A stretch of DNA of 64,000 nucleotides from Bin87 sp965203195. GTDB taxonomy: Bacteria; Chloroflexota; Dehalococcoidia; Lucifugimonadales; UBA3495. Below the pieces are notes generated by a model that saw only the letters and a program-made list of their open reading frames with translations, ran no database searches and was not told the DNA's origin. Below, one piece after another: positions 41,970 to 50,043 of the stretch (positions are counted from its first letter, which is position 1; every line of letters begins with the position of its first letter). The stretch lies in the NCBI GenBank assembly GCA_965203195.1, contig OZ241860.1:124001-188000 (forward strand), in the 5' to 3' direction. Made by a program: the position numbers and the translations under genes.

Positions 41970-42752
41970 ATGAGCGGCGCAGACCTCAAGCAAACCCTGC
42001 AACAGGGCGGACGCATTTTCGGCACGATGATCAGCGTCAACCGCAATCCCCGCTGGATACCGGTTCTGGACGGCGTGGGCCTGGACTATGTCATCATTGA
42101 CACCGAGCACAACCCTCGCAGCCGCGGCGAACTGGGCGACTACCTGACGATGTTCAACACCACCGGCGTCGTCCCCATCGTCCGCATCCCCATCCCCGAC
42201 TCCCATTATGTCACCATGGCCATTGACGCCGGCGCCCAGGGCGTCCTGGCGCCCTACTGCGAAACCGTGGCGCAAGTGCGCGAGGTGGTCAAGGCCACCA
42301 AGTTCCGGCCCCTGAAAGGCGCCGCCGCCGAGCAGGCCCTGGCCACGGGCGACTTCCCCAGCGCCGCCAGCCGCGAGTACCTCGCCAACCGCAACCGCAA
42401 CAACATCTGCATCATCGGCATTGAAAGCCAGGCGGCGGTGGACAACCTGGACGCCATCCTGGCCGTTCCCCACATTGACGCCATCTTCGTCGGCCCCAAC
42501 GACATGAGCATCACCCTGGGCGTCCCGGACGACTTCGCCCAGGAAATCTATAAAGCCACCGTCAAGGGCATCATCGACCAGTGCGAAGCCCACGGCCTGC
42601 CCACCCTGGTGCACCACCAGACCCCGGAACTTTCCGAATACTGGATTGAGCAGGGCGCGCGCTTCGTCCTCCACGGCACCGACCGTCGGGCAATGGCCGA
42701 AGGCTTTCGCGCCGATTTCACCCGCCTGCGGGCCAAGGCGGCGGGCTTGTAG
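41970..42752 (+). CDS. HpcH/HpaI aldolase family protein
   Basis: 260 aa. Motifs I-I-D-T-E-H, R-I-P, G-A-Q-G-V-L-A-P, E-S-Q-A-A-V-D-N-L and I-F-V-G-P-N-D-M-S-I. A metal-dependent class II aldolase that splits or makes 4-hydroxy-2-oxo acids; substrate uncertain. AAGGAG is before the ATG. The big restriction-methyltransferase follows 70 bases later on the same strand but is functionally unrelated. Confidence 0.93.
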   Translation: MSGADLKQTLQQGGRIFGTMISVNRNPRWIPVLDGVGLDYVIIDTEHNPRSRGELGDYLTMFNTTGVVPIVRIPIPDSHYVTMAIDAGAQGVLAPYCETVAQVREVVKATKFRPLKGAAAEQALATGDFPSAASREYLANRNRNNICIIGIESQAAVDNLDAILAVPHIDAIFVGPNDMSITLGVPDDFAQEIYKATVKGIIDQCEAHGLPTLVHHQTPELSEYWIEQGARFVLHGTDRRAMAEGFRADFTRLRAKAAGL

Positions 42753-42822
42753 CCGGGCCGCCCGGTTTATTGACGAACGGTGGTTGAGCGTGGCAATGTA
42801 GCCGCCAAGGGAGCGTCCCGCA

Positions 42823-45800
42823 GTGTCCGACACCCTGTTCAGCCAGTCTTATCTGGAATCCGGCTTGGCGGAAACGGATGAGTACCAGCAAATTGGACGG
42901 TCCCGGCTGGCGCATTTCCGGCAGGATTTGGCGCGTCCTTATCGCAGTTTCGTCGCCAGCTATGGCGGTTCCAACGAAGCGCAGATTGAGGATGCGCTCA
43001 TCAGACCCGTGCTGAATGCCCTGGGCTGGAGCTATCTGCCCCAGCAGCCGATTCCGGCGAGCGGTCGTACGCCCGATTATATGCTGTTCGCTGACGATGC
43101 CGACCGGGCCGCTTTTACCGGCGCCGGGGATGTCGTCGCGGACGTCACCCGCTATCCGCTGGCGCCGGCGGAAGCGAAAGCCTGGCAGGTGAACCTGGAC
43201 CGGCGCGACGGCGCCCGCAGCCCCAGCGGGCAGATACAGGATTACCTCAAAGAGTTCTGGCAATCCACCCGCGGCCGCGTCAAGTGGGGCATCCTCACCA
43301 ATGGCGAAACCTGGCGGCTGTACCGGGCCACCGGCCCCGGACCGGACGGCAAGTTTCACCAGACGCAGGATGTCTGGCTAGAAATCAGTCTGGGCGAATG
43401 TATCGGTGACGCCGGCCAGGAGGCGCGCCGGCGATTTCTCCTGTTCTTTCACCGGGACGCCTTTCGCGTTGACGGCGACGGCTACTGCTTCCTCGACCGG
43501 GCCTTGGCCGGCGCCGCCGATTACGCCCAAACGGTTACGGAAACCCTACAGGCCGCCGTCTTTGAGACCGCTTACCCGCAGCTGATTGCCGCCTTTTACC
43601 AGGCCGACCCGGAGGCCGACCCGGATGATATACAGGAATCCGCCCTCACCTTCCTTTACCGCCTCCTCTTTCTGATGTACGCCGAGGATCGCCGGCTGCT
43701 GCCCACCCGGGATCCCGCCTATGCCACCATCAGCTTGCGCCGCCTGCGGCAGAAGATACTGGAACGGATGCAGCACAGCCCCGTCTTTCTCCGGACCTAT
43801 ACCTACTGGCCCCTGCTGCAAGAGCTGTTCCAGCGCATTGACGCCGGCGAGCCGGACGCCGGCCTGCCGGCCTACAACAGCAGCCTGTTCAACCGGGAAC
43901 ACCCGGAGCTGCTGGCCCGGATACGACTGCCTGACGCCAGCGTGGCCGAGATTATCAATAACCTGGGCGCCGCCCGCGTTAATGGCGCCGCCGACAAGGT
44001 CCTGGTCAATTTCCGCGACCTGTCCGTGCGGCAGTTAGGCACCCTGTACGAGCGCCTGCTGGAACGCCGCCCGGTGATCAACAACGGCGCCGTTGCCACC
44101 CAGCTGCAACCCCACGCCCGCAAGGACACCGGCAGCTACTACACCCCGCCGGAACTGGTGCGCCTCATCGTCGCGCAGGCCCTGGATCCCCTGGTCCAGG
44201 AGCGCAAGGACGCGTTTCAGCGGCTGGCGCAGTCGCTGGAGTACGACACCCGTCCTTACGCGGCGCGGCGGCAGGCCCTGGAAAGCGCCGACCCGGCGGA
44301 AGCCTGCCTGCGGCTCAAAGTCCTGGACCCGGCTATGGGCAGCGGCCATTTTCTGGTGGCGGCCCTGGATTACCTGACCGACGCGGTGGACCGACTGGTG
44401 GGCGACGCCGCGGAACTGGCCCACTGGTTGCCGGAGGACGCCCCTTACGTCTCGCCCCTGCTGGCGCGCGTTGCCAACATCCGCGCCGAACTGCATCGCC
44501 AGGCCGCCGCCGGCCGGTGGGAAATGCGCCCCGAGGACTTGACCGACCACGCCATCATCCGGCGCATCGTCCTCAAACGCTGCATCTACGGCGTTGACCT
44601 TAACCCCATGGCCGTAGAGCTGGCCAAAATGTCCCTGTGGCTGCACAGCTTTACCGTGGGCGCCCCCCTGACTTATCTGGACCACCACCTGCGCTGCGGC
44701 GATTCCCTGGTGGGCGGCTGGATGGCGCAATCGGTGGCCGATCTGGAAGTCGCCGATGACGCCGGCGGACGGTTCGCCAGCTTTATCGCCGGCCGGATGA
44801 CCGCCGACGCCGACTCCATCCAAAGGGTTGAACAGATTGACGATGCCGATGTCGCCGCCGTGAAAGAGTCGGAGTCCCGGTTCAACCGGATGGCGCAGGA
44901 ACAGGAACCGTTGCGGAATCTGCTGGACTTCTTTGCCGCGCTGCGCTGGCTGGCCGCCGGCGAAAGCGGCCGCCCCCTGTCCCTGCGCCAACCGGCCCAG
45001 CTCCGGCGGCAGATTGGCGACGACCGCGCCGCCGCCGTCGCCTGGTGGCTGGCGCAGGAATACGAACTGCGGCTGAAACTGCTGCAAGCCGGCCCGGACG
45101 CCATCTCCGAAGCTCACCGGGCCGCGTCCAACTTCGACTTTGCCGGCTTGGCCCGGTTCATCACCCTGTGGCGTGAAATCCGCCACCTGATTGCGGAACG
45201 CCGCATCGTCCATTGGGAACTGCATTTCCCCGGCGTCTTTGACGGCTGGCACCCCCGCCACGGCGGCTTCGACGCCGTAATCGGCAACCCGCCGTGGGAC
45301 CGGGTCAAGTTGCAGGAAGTGGAGTGGTTCCAGCCGGCAACGCGCCGCCCGGCCATTGCGCGGGCGACGCCGGCATCCCGCCGCAGCGCAATGGTGTCCC
45401 AGCTGGAAACCGACGCCGACCCTCTCTATGCCGACTATGCGGCGGCGCTGACCCAAGCCGATACCATGCTGCAATACGGGCGGGCCAGCGGCAGCTACCC
45501 CCTGCTGGGCGGCGGCGACGCCAACCTGTACCGCCTGTTTGTAGAACGGGCGCAGTCGCTGACGGACGAAAAGGGCATTTACGCCCTGCTTACGCCGTCG
45601 GGCATTTACGCCGACCGCTCCGCTTCCGAATACTTTGGCGCAATGGCCCGGGATGAGCGGCTGCTGGCGCTGTACGATTTTGAGAACCGGCGGGGGGCGG
45701 AACGCAGCCGGTTTTTTCCTGAAGTACACCCGCAGTTCAAGTTCTGCGCGCTGATAGCCGGTGGTACGGAGCGCACTGCCGATGCAGTGCCCTGCGCTTT

Positions 45801-46938
45801 TCTGCTGCAAGACCACCCGGATGATGTCGGCCCGGAGCGGCTGGTTACGATGCGGGCGTCGGACTTTGCCCTGGTCAACCCCGACACCGGCACCGCGCCG
45901 ATTTTCCTTAACCGGCGGGATGCGGACATTGTGCTGGACATCTACCGCAACCATCCCGTCTTTGGCCATGCCGCGGCCGGCGTCATCCGTCACCTCGCTT
46001 TGGCGCATATGACGAATGACAGCGGGCATTTCCGCACACGGGAGCAGCTGGAATCTGATGGTTGGTATCCCGTGGACTTGAACCGCTGGCAGCGCGGCAG
46101 TGAGATGATGTTGCCACTGTATCAGGGGAGAATGATTTACCACTTTGACCATCGCTATAACTCGGTTGAGGTCAACCCGGGCAACGTGAGCAACCCCTAT
46201 GTCAACATAGATACTAGCGTTGCTCAATACGCCAATCCGCGCTTTTACGCCAATCCTCAATACTGGATAGGCGCGGATTTTGTCAGTGCAAAGTTCCCGG
46301 ATACTCCGCCTTTCGCTGTCGGATTCAGACTCATCACAAACGCAACAAATGAACGCACCCTCATTGCGACTATCGTGCCATGGGCCGGCTACGGCAACAG
46401 CCTGCCGCTACTGGTCTGCGATTCGGATGAGGCGGCCGGGGCTTTCACCGACTGCGCTCCGCTATGGGCGGCCAATTTCAGCAGTTTTGCTATGGACTTT
46501 GTCGCCAAGCGCAAGTTGCAAGGCACTAATATGAACTGGTATGTCTTGCAGCAGCTGCCCGTCATTACCCGCGCCGCCTACGACCGCCGGTTCGGCGACA
46601 AAACCGCCGCTGATCTGGTGCGCGACCACACCCTGCGCCTCTGCTACACCGCTTACGACCTGCAACCCTTCGCCCGGGCGCAGGGGTATGACGGCGCGCC
46701 GTTCCCCTGGGAGCCGGAGCAGCGCCGTCACCTGCGCGCCCGCCTGGACGCCCTCTACTTCATCCTGTACGGCATCAGCCGTGATGACGCCGCCTATGTG
46801 CTGGACTCCTTCCCGATTACCCGCCGCAACGAAGAACAAGCCCACCAGGGCCGCTACCTCACCAAAGAGCTGATACTGGCCTATATGAACGCCCTGTCCG
46901 CCGGCGACACGCAGAGCGTAATCGCGCTGCCGGGCTGA
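42823..46938 (+). CDS. single-chain restriction endonuclease-methyltransferase (type IIG-like)
   Basis: 1371 aa from a GTG with AAGGGAG nine bases upstream. The N-terminal 150 residues form a PD-(D/E)XK nuclease-like domain: P-D85, E117-A-K119, Q137. The middle has Eco57I-type N6-adenine methyltransferase motifs: G-S-Y-Y-T-P-P-E-L, motif I L-D-P-A-M-G-S-G-H-F (about 502), and N-P-P-W-D (about 823). The C-terminal 400 residues would be the target recognition domain. It is also similar in plan to BREX PglX, but no BREX partner is present. It restricts and modifies in one protein. Confidence 0.88.
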   Translation: MSDTLFSQSYLESGLAETDEYQQIGRSRLAHFRQDLARPYRSFVASYGGSNEAQIEDALIRPVLNALGWSYLPQQPIPASGRTPDYMLFADDADRAAFTGAGDVVADVTRYPLAPAEAKAWQVNLDRRDGARSPSGQIQDYLKEFWQSTRGRVKWGILTNGETWRLYRATGPGPDGKFHQTQDVWLEISLGECIGDAGQEARRRFLLFFHRDAFRVDGDGYCFLDRALAGAADYAQTVTETLQAAVFETAYPQLIAAFYQADPEADPDDIQESALTFLYRLLFLMYAEDRRLLPTRDPAYATISLRRLRQKILERMQHSPVFLRTYTYWPLLQELFQRIDAGEPDAGLPAYNSSLFNREHPELLARIRLPDASVAEIINNLGAARVNGAADKVLVNFRDLSVRQLGTLYERLLERRPVINNGAVATQLQPHARKDTGSYYTPPELVRLIVAQALDPLVQERKDAFQRLAQSLEYDTRPYAARRQALESADPAEACLRLKVLDPAMGSGHFLVAALDYLTDAVDRLVGDAAELAHWLPEDAPYVSPLLARVANIRAELHRQAAAGRWEMRPEDLTDHAIIRRIVLKRCIYGVDLNPMAVELAKMSLWLHSFTVGAPLTYLDHHLRCGDSLVGGWMAQSVADLEVADDAGGRFASFIAGRMTADADSIQRVEQIDDADVAAVKESESRFNRMAQEQEPLRNLLDFFAALRWLAAGESGRPLSLRQPAQLRRQIGDDRAAAVAWWLAQEYELRLKLLQAGPDAISEAHRAASNFDFAGLARFITLWREIRHLIAERRIVHWELHFPGVFDGWHPRHGGFDAVIGNPPWDRVKLQEVEWFQPATRRPAIARATPASRRSAMVSQLETDADPLYADYAAALTQADTMLQYGRASGSYPLLGGGDANLYRLFVERAQSLTDEKGIYALLTPSGIYADRSASEYFGAMARDERLLALYDFENRRGAERSRFFPEVHPQFKFCALIAGGTERTADAVPCAFLLQDHPDDVGPERLVTMRASDFALVNPDTGTAPIFLNRRDADIVLDIYRNHPVFGHAAAGVIRHLALAHMTNDSGHFRTREQLESDGWYPVDLNRWQRGSEMMLPLYQGRMIYHFDHRYNSVEVNPGNVSNPYVNIDTSVAQYANPRFYANPQYWIGADFVSAKFPDTPPFAVGFRLITNATNERTLIATIVPWAGYGNSLPLLVCDSDEAAGAFTDCAPLWAANFSSFAMDFVAKRKLQGTNMNWYVLQQLPVITRAAYDRRFGDKTAADLVRDHTLRLCYTAYDLQPFARAQGYDGAPFPWEPEQRRHLRARLDALYFILYGISRDDAAYVLDSFPITRRNEEQAHQGRYLTKELILAYMNALSAGDTQSVIALPG

Positions 46939-47050
46939 CGGGTGGGGGATGACGAAATCGCCCGGCCCTGCTAAAATTGGGTTGTGCCACCGGGCGCCGG
47001 TTCTGCTACAATCCCAGCGTCCAACCACAACTGGAGGAGGAACCACCACG

Positions 47051-47335
47051 ATGACGACCACCAGGAACGCGCCCCCCGTATCCTGGGATGATCTGCTGGC
47101 GGCAGTTGACCCGCAGCCGCTGTCCCCGGAAGAAAACCTGCGGCGCGTTGTTGAAACCTGCGTCCAGCTGCACGGGGAAGGGCAGATCACCGATGCGGAC
47201 TTTGAGCTGCTCCTCAGGGAAGCGATTGCTCATATGATCGACCACGAGGTCAACGGCATGGTCACCAGTTTTTTCTCCCCCTCCCGCCATCGGATGCGTA
47301 ACGAGGGATTCCAAGGCGACTTTTCGTTTTTGTAG
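47051..47335 (+). CDS. 94-aa hypothetical protein downstream of the fused RM gene
   Basis: Starts after GGAGGAGGA. Helical, acidic, M-T-T-T-R-N-A-P-P-V-S-W-D-D-L-L...F-E-L-L-L-R-E-A-I-A-H-M-I-D-H. It resembles small antitoxin-like or accessory proteins but I cannot name a family. A TACAAT -10 box (47007-47012) suggests its own promoter. Confidence 0.65.
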   Translation: MTTTRNAPPVSWDDLLAAVDPQPLSPEENLRRVVETCVQLHGEGQITDADFELLLREAIAHMIDHEVNGMVTSFFSPSRHRMRNEGFQGDFSFL

Positions 47336-47347
47336 GAGGGTGCCCAA

Positions 47348-47851
47348 ATGTCACCTAACCCGGAACAGATTGAACCGACCTCACCGGAAAACGGCGAGGA
47401 AAATCCTTCCGACATTTCCATTCCCGCGCAAATGCTAACAAACTTGCATCCTGATGTACGGGCGTCTCTGCCTCCCGATGTGCAGGCGCTTTTGGAGCGA
47501 GCGGCCCCAGCAGGCACTGTGATCTCCCGCCGCTCTAGGCGCACCTCTGTGTCAATGGAGATGACGCCGGGCAACAGGATGAATCCTATCCTGTCTCAGG
47601 TAACATCTGAGCACATCTCAGAAATTATCAAGCAACGGGGTAAGAATTCTGACCAGGAACACAGCCTCCGCAAGTTGGGATTTGCTTTTGCCGGGTTCCT
47701 GGTTCTGGTCGTCGTGGGCATCATCGTCTTTATGACCGTCAACGAAAGGCCGGACTTGCTGCGCGAAATCATTTTCGGCATCGGCGGGTTGTTCAGCGGC
47801 CTGGTTGCCGGCATTGGCGGTGGCTACGGCTACGCCAACCGCCGCCGTTAG
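47348..47851 (+). CDS. two-span membrane protein, unknown function
   Basis: 167 aa, 12 bases after the 94-aa gene and probably co-transcribed. The first 100 residues are soluble and Pro-rich, then two hydrophobic segments (about 106-127 and 139-158), ending G-G-Y-G-Y-A-N-R-R-R. Might be a DUF2335-like small membrane protein. A link with the restriction enzyme is only positional. Confidence 0.65.
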   Translation: MSPNPEQIEPTSPENGEENPSDISIPAQMLTNLHPDVRASLPPDVQALLERAAPAGTVISRRSRRTSVSMEMTPGNRMNPILSQVTSEHISEIIKQRGKNSDQEHSLRKLGFAFAGFLVLVVVGIIVFMTVNERPDLLREIIFGIGGLFSGLVAGIGGGYGYANRRR

Positions 47852-47865
47852 CGCGCATCGGTTTT

Positions 47866-47897
47866 ACGCGTCCGGCGACTTCGCCCGCCGGACGCGT
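47866..47897. terminator. hairpin between convergent genes
   Basis: 12-bp stem ACGCGTCCGGCG/CGCCGGACGCGT (47866-47877 with 47886-47897); no long T-run. Confidence 0.55.
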
Positions 47898-47902
47898 TCC
47901 CC

Positions 47903-48190
47903 TCAATTCCGCGAACCCCCCTCCCACCGCTCCCGCAGCGCCGCCACATACACCCGCTCGTAATCCCCGTAATGCCCCGTGGACGGATCGGCATCCGCCA
48001 GCCGTTCCGCCCACATATACTCCACATCCCCCCACACGATGGGAAAGCGCGGCTGGTCAAAAAAGGCGCACACCGCCTCAAACGGCGAAGCGCCCTCCAC
48101 ATACCCCAGCATCTGAAAGTTGTCGTACAGGTTGCCCTGTTCCGACACAAACCGCCCCTTCATCGCCGCCATTATCAGGTAGTTCGCCAT
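47903..48190 (-). CDS. 95-aa hypothetical protein
   Basis: M-A-N-Y-L-I-M-A-A-M-K-G-R-F-V...Y-D-N-F-Q-M-L-G-Y-V-E-G-A-S-P-F-E-A-V. Looks like a compact alpha/beta protein; family unknown. Its gene follows the thiolase start-side neighbourhood but in convergence with the membrane protein. Confidence 0.6.
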   Translation of the reverse strand: MANYLIMAAMKGRFVSEQGNLYDNFQMLGYVEGASPFEAVCAFFDQPRFPIVWGDVEYMWAERLADADPSTGHYGDYERVYVAALRERWEGGSRN

Positions 48191-48236
48191 AAGGCATATC
48201 CCCGCCGCCGACCGACCGGCCCGCCGGCGAACCAGC

Positions 48237-49391
48237 CTACCGCGTCAGAATATGCACGGTGGTCACATCCCCGGCCCCGGAGCACTGCGCCACGCCCACC
48301 CGCGGGCTGTCCACCTGCCGCGCCCCCGCCTCGCCCCGCAGCTGCGTAACCGTCTCGTGCACCATTCGAATGCCCGTGGCCCCGAAGGGATGCCCCATCG
48401 CCAGCAGCCCGCCGTCCGTATTCACCGGAATATCCCCGTCCCGCGCCGTCCGCCCCTCCAGCGTGGCCCGCCAGGCTTCCCCGAAGGGCGCCAGATGCAG
48501 CGCTTCAATCTGCTGCAATTCCCCGATGGTGGCGGCGTCATGCACTTGCGCGATGTCCACATCCTCCGGCCCGATGCCCGCCATTTCGTACGCCTGCAAC
48601 GCCGCCGGCTCCGTCCGGTACGGGCTGAATGCCGAGTGGTCGCTGCCCCGCCCGTTGTAGTTCCCCGAAGTCAGCGCCGCCGCCGCCACGCGAATCGCCC
48701 GCCTCCGGTCAATCCCGTAGGCGTCCAGCGCCTCGCCGGCGCACAGCACCGCGGCCGCCCCGCCCTCGCTGGTCGGGCAGCACTGGTACAGCGTCAGCGG
48801 GTCAGCAATCGGGCGCGAGTTCAGCACATCCTCCACCGTGTAGGTTTCCTTCCGGTGAGCGTAAGGATTCAGCGCCGCGTTCTGCCGCGCCTTCACCGAC
48901 ACCTGCGCCAGCGCCGCCGCCGGCGCCCCCGTCTCCTCCATATATCGCCGCATCCGCAGCGCGTACCCCGCCATCATATGGTCGCCCCCAATGTACCGCG
49001 CCGGGCTGTCCTCCGCCGTAACCGTAACCGGCCCGCCCGGAACCTTCTCCGCCCCGAAAGCCAGCGCCAGGTCAAACACCCCCGACGCAATCCCCCAGTA
49101 CGCCTGCCAGAACGCCGTGGACCCGCTGGAACACGCATTCTCCACATTGATAATCGGAACCCCGGTCAGCCCCAGCTGCGCCAGCGTAGTCTCCCCCACC
49201 GACATCCCGTGATAATAAACGTGCCCGAAGTAGGCCACCGGAATCGCCGACCACGCCACGCCCGCGTCCCCCAAAGCGGACACCACAGCGTCCCGCGCCA
49301 GATCCGACAGGCTCTGCTCCGGAAACCGCCCGAAGGGATGCAACCCCACCCCCGCCACCATCACCTCCCGACCGGGCCGAAACTGCGTCAT
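48237..49391 (-). CDS. thiolase family protein (SCPx-like)
   Basis: 384 aa from the ATG preceded by GGAAAGGAG; a frame extending to 49559 is rejected. The catalytic Cys is in E-N-A-C-S-S-G-S (C87); the C-terminus has H-P-F-G-A-T-G and C-S-G-A-G-D. These non-classical thiolases typically need a small zinc-ribbon OB-fold partner, which is encoded next at 49544. Role: acyl-CoA thiolysis or an aldolase-like step in degradation of branched or steroid-like acids. Confidence 0.92.
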   Translation of the reverse strand: MTQFRPGREVMVAGVGLHPFGRFPEQSLSDLARDAVVSALGDAGVAWSAIPVAYFGHVYYHGMSVGETTLAQLGLTGVPIINVENACSSGSTAFWQAYWGIASGVFDLALAFGAEKVPGGPVTVTAEDSPARYIGGDHMMAGYALRMRRYMEETGAPAAALAQVSVKARQNAALNPYAHRKETYTVEDVLNSRPIADPLTLYQCCPTSEGGAAAVLCAGEALDAYGIDRRRAIRVAAAALTSGNYNGRGSDHSAFSPYRTEPAALQAYEMAGIGPEDVDIAQVHDAATIGELQQIEALHLAPFGEAWRATLEGRTARDGDIPVNTDGGLLAMGHPFGATGIRMVHETVTQLRGEAGARQVDSPRVGVAQCSGAGDVTTVHILTR

Positions 49392-49543
49392 CGTCCTGCT
49401 CCTTTCCTGTCTTGTCCTGTCTGCTCTGCCGCCGCCCGATCTTGGGGTCCGATATTTGCGGCTGACCTTGGCCGCCGGTATTGGCCGCTGATCTTTGCCA
49501 CTGGCATTGGCGCCTGATCTTGCCGCCGCCGTTCCCCATCCCG

Positions 49544-49936
49544 TCAGGCCGGCCGCCACTTGTACACCGCCCGCTCCCCCACCGTCCGCAGCGCCAGGCG
49601 CACCGGCATCCCGATCCGCAGCGCCTCGTGGGGGCAGTCAACCACCTCCGCCAGGATGTGCGGCCCCTCCGGCAGCTCCACCTCCCCCAGCGCATACGGC
49701 GTCGGCCCCGGCCACCCCGCCGGCGGCGCCCGCACAATCGTATAACTGTACAGTGCCCCCTGCCCCGACAGCTCCACCGGCTCCAAATCCGCCCCCGTGC
49801 AGGACTGGCAGAAGGTCGCCGGCCCGAACACCGTCACCCCGCAAACGCGGCACCGCATCCCCAGCAGAACGCCTCGCTTGCCACTGGCATCGGTCAGCCG
49901 CAACAGCCTTTCGTCAACGGATTGCACGCTGGTCAT
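49544..49936 (-). CDS. zinc-ribbon OB-fold (DUF35) protein, thiolase partner
   Basis: 130 aa from the ATG at 49936. Has C-R-V-C-G-V-T-V-F-G-P-A-T-F-C-Q-S-C rubredoxin-like zinc knuckle followed by an OB domain (G-Q-G-A-L-Y-S-Y-T-I-V). DUF35 proteins pair with SCPx-type thiolases and are often essential for activity. Divergent from the RCC1 gene. Confidence 0.92.
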   Translation of the reverse strand: MTSVQSVDERLLRLTDASGKRGVLLGMRCRVCGVTVFGPATFCQSCTGADLEPVELSGQGALYSYTIVRAPPAGWPGPTPYALGEVELPEGPHILAEVVDCPHEALRIGMPVRLALRTVGERAVYKWRPA

Positions 49937-50027
49937 CAAAAACGCTCGCCCCCCGGCCCCTTTCGCCGGCCTAATGACAGGCAGTGTATCCGCGCATCCC
50001 GCTGGTGTCAATTTGCGGCCAGCGTGC

Positions 50028-50033
50028 TATAAT
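50028..50033 (+). promoter_or_regulatory. -10 box TATAAT directly before the RCC1 gene
   Basis: TATAAT ends ten bases before the ATG at 50044; no ribosome site fits. Probably a leaderless transcript, like the MFS gene at 14074. A weak -35 (GTGTCA) is 17 bases upstream. Confidence 0.5.
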
Positions 50034-50043
50034 ACGCCCCGTT

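Noticed and set aside
42823..46938. BREX PglX label for the 1371-aa protein
   Set aside because: No BrxC/PglZ/BrxL genes are present and a nuclease-like N-terminal domain with D85, E117-A-K119 is visible; type IIG-like is the simpler call.
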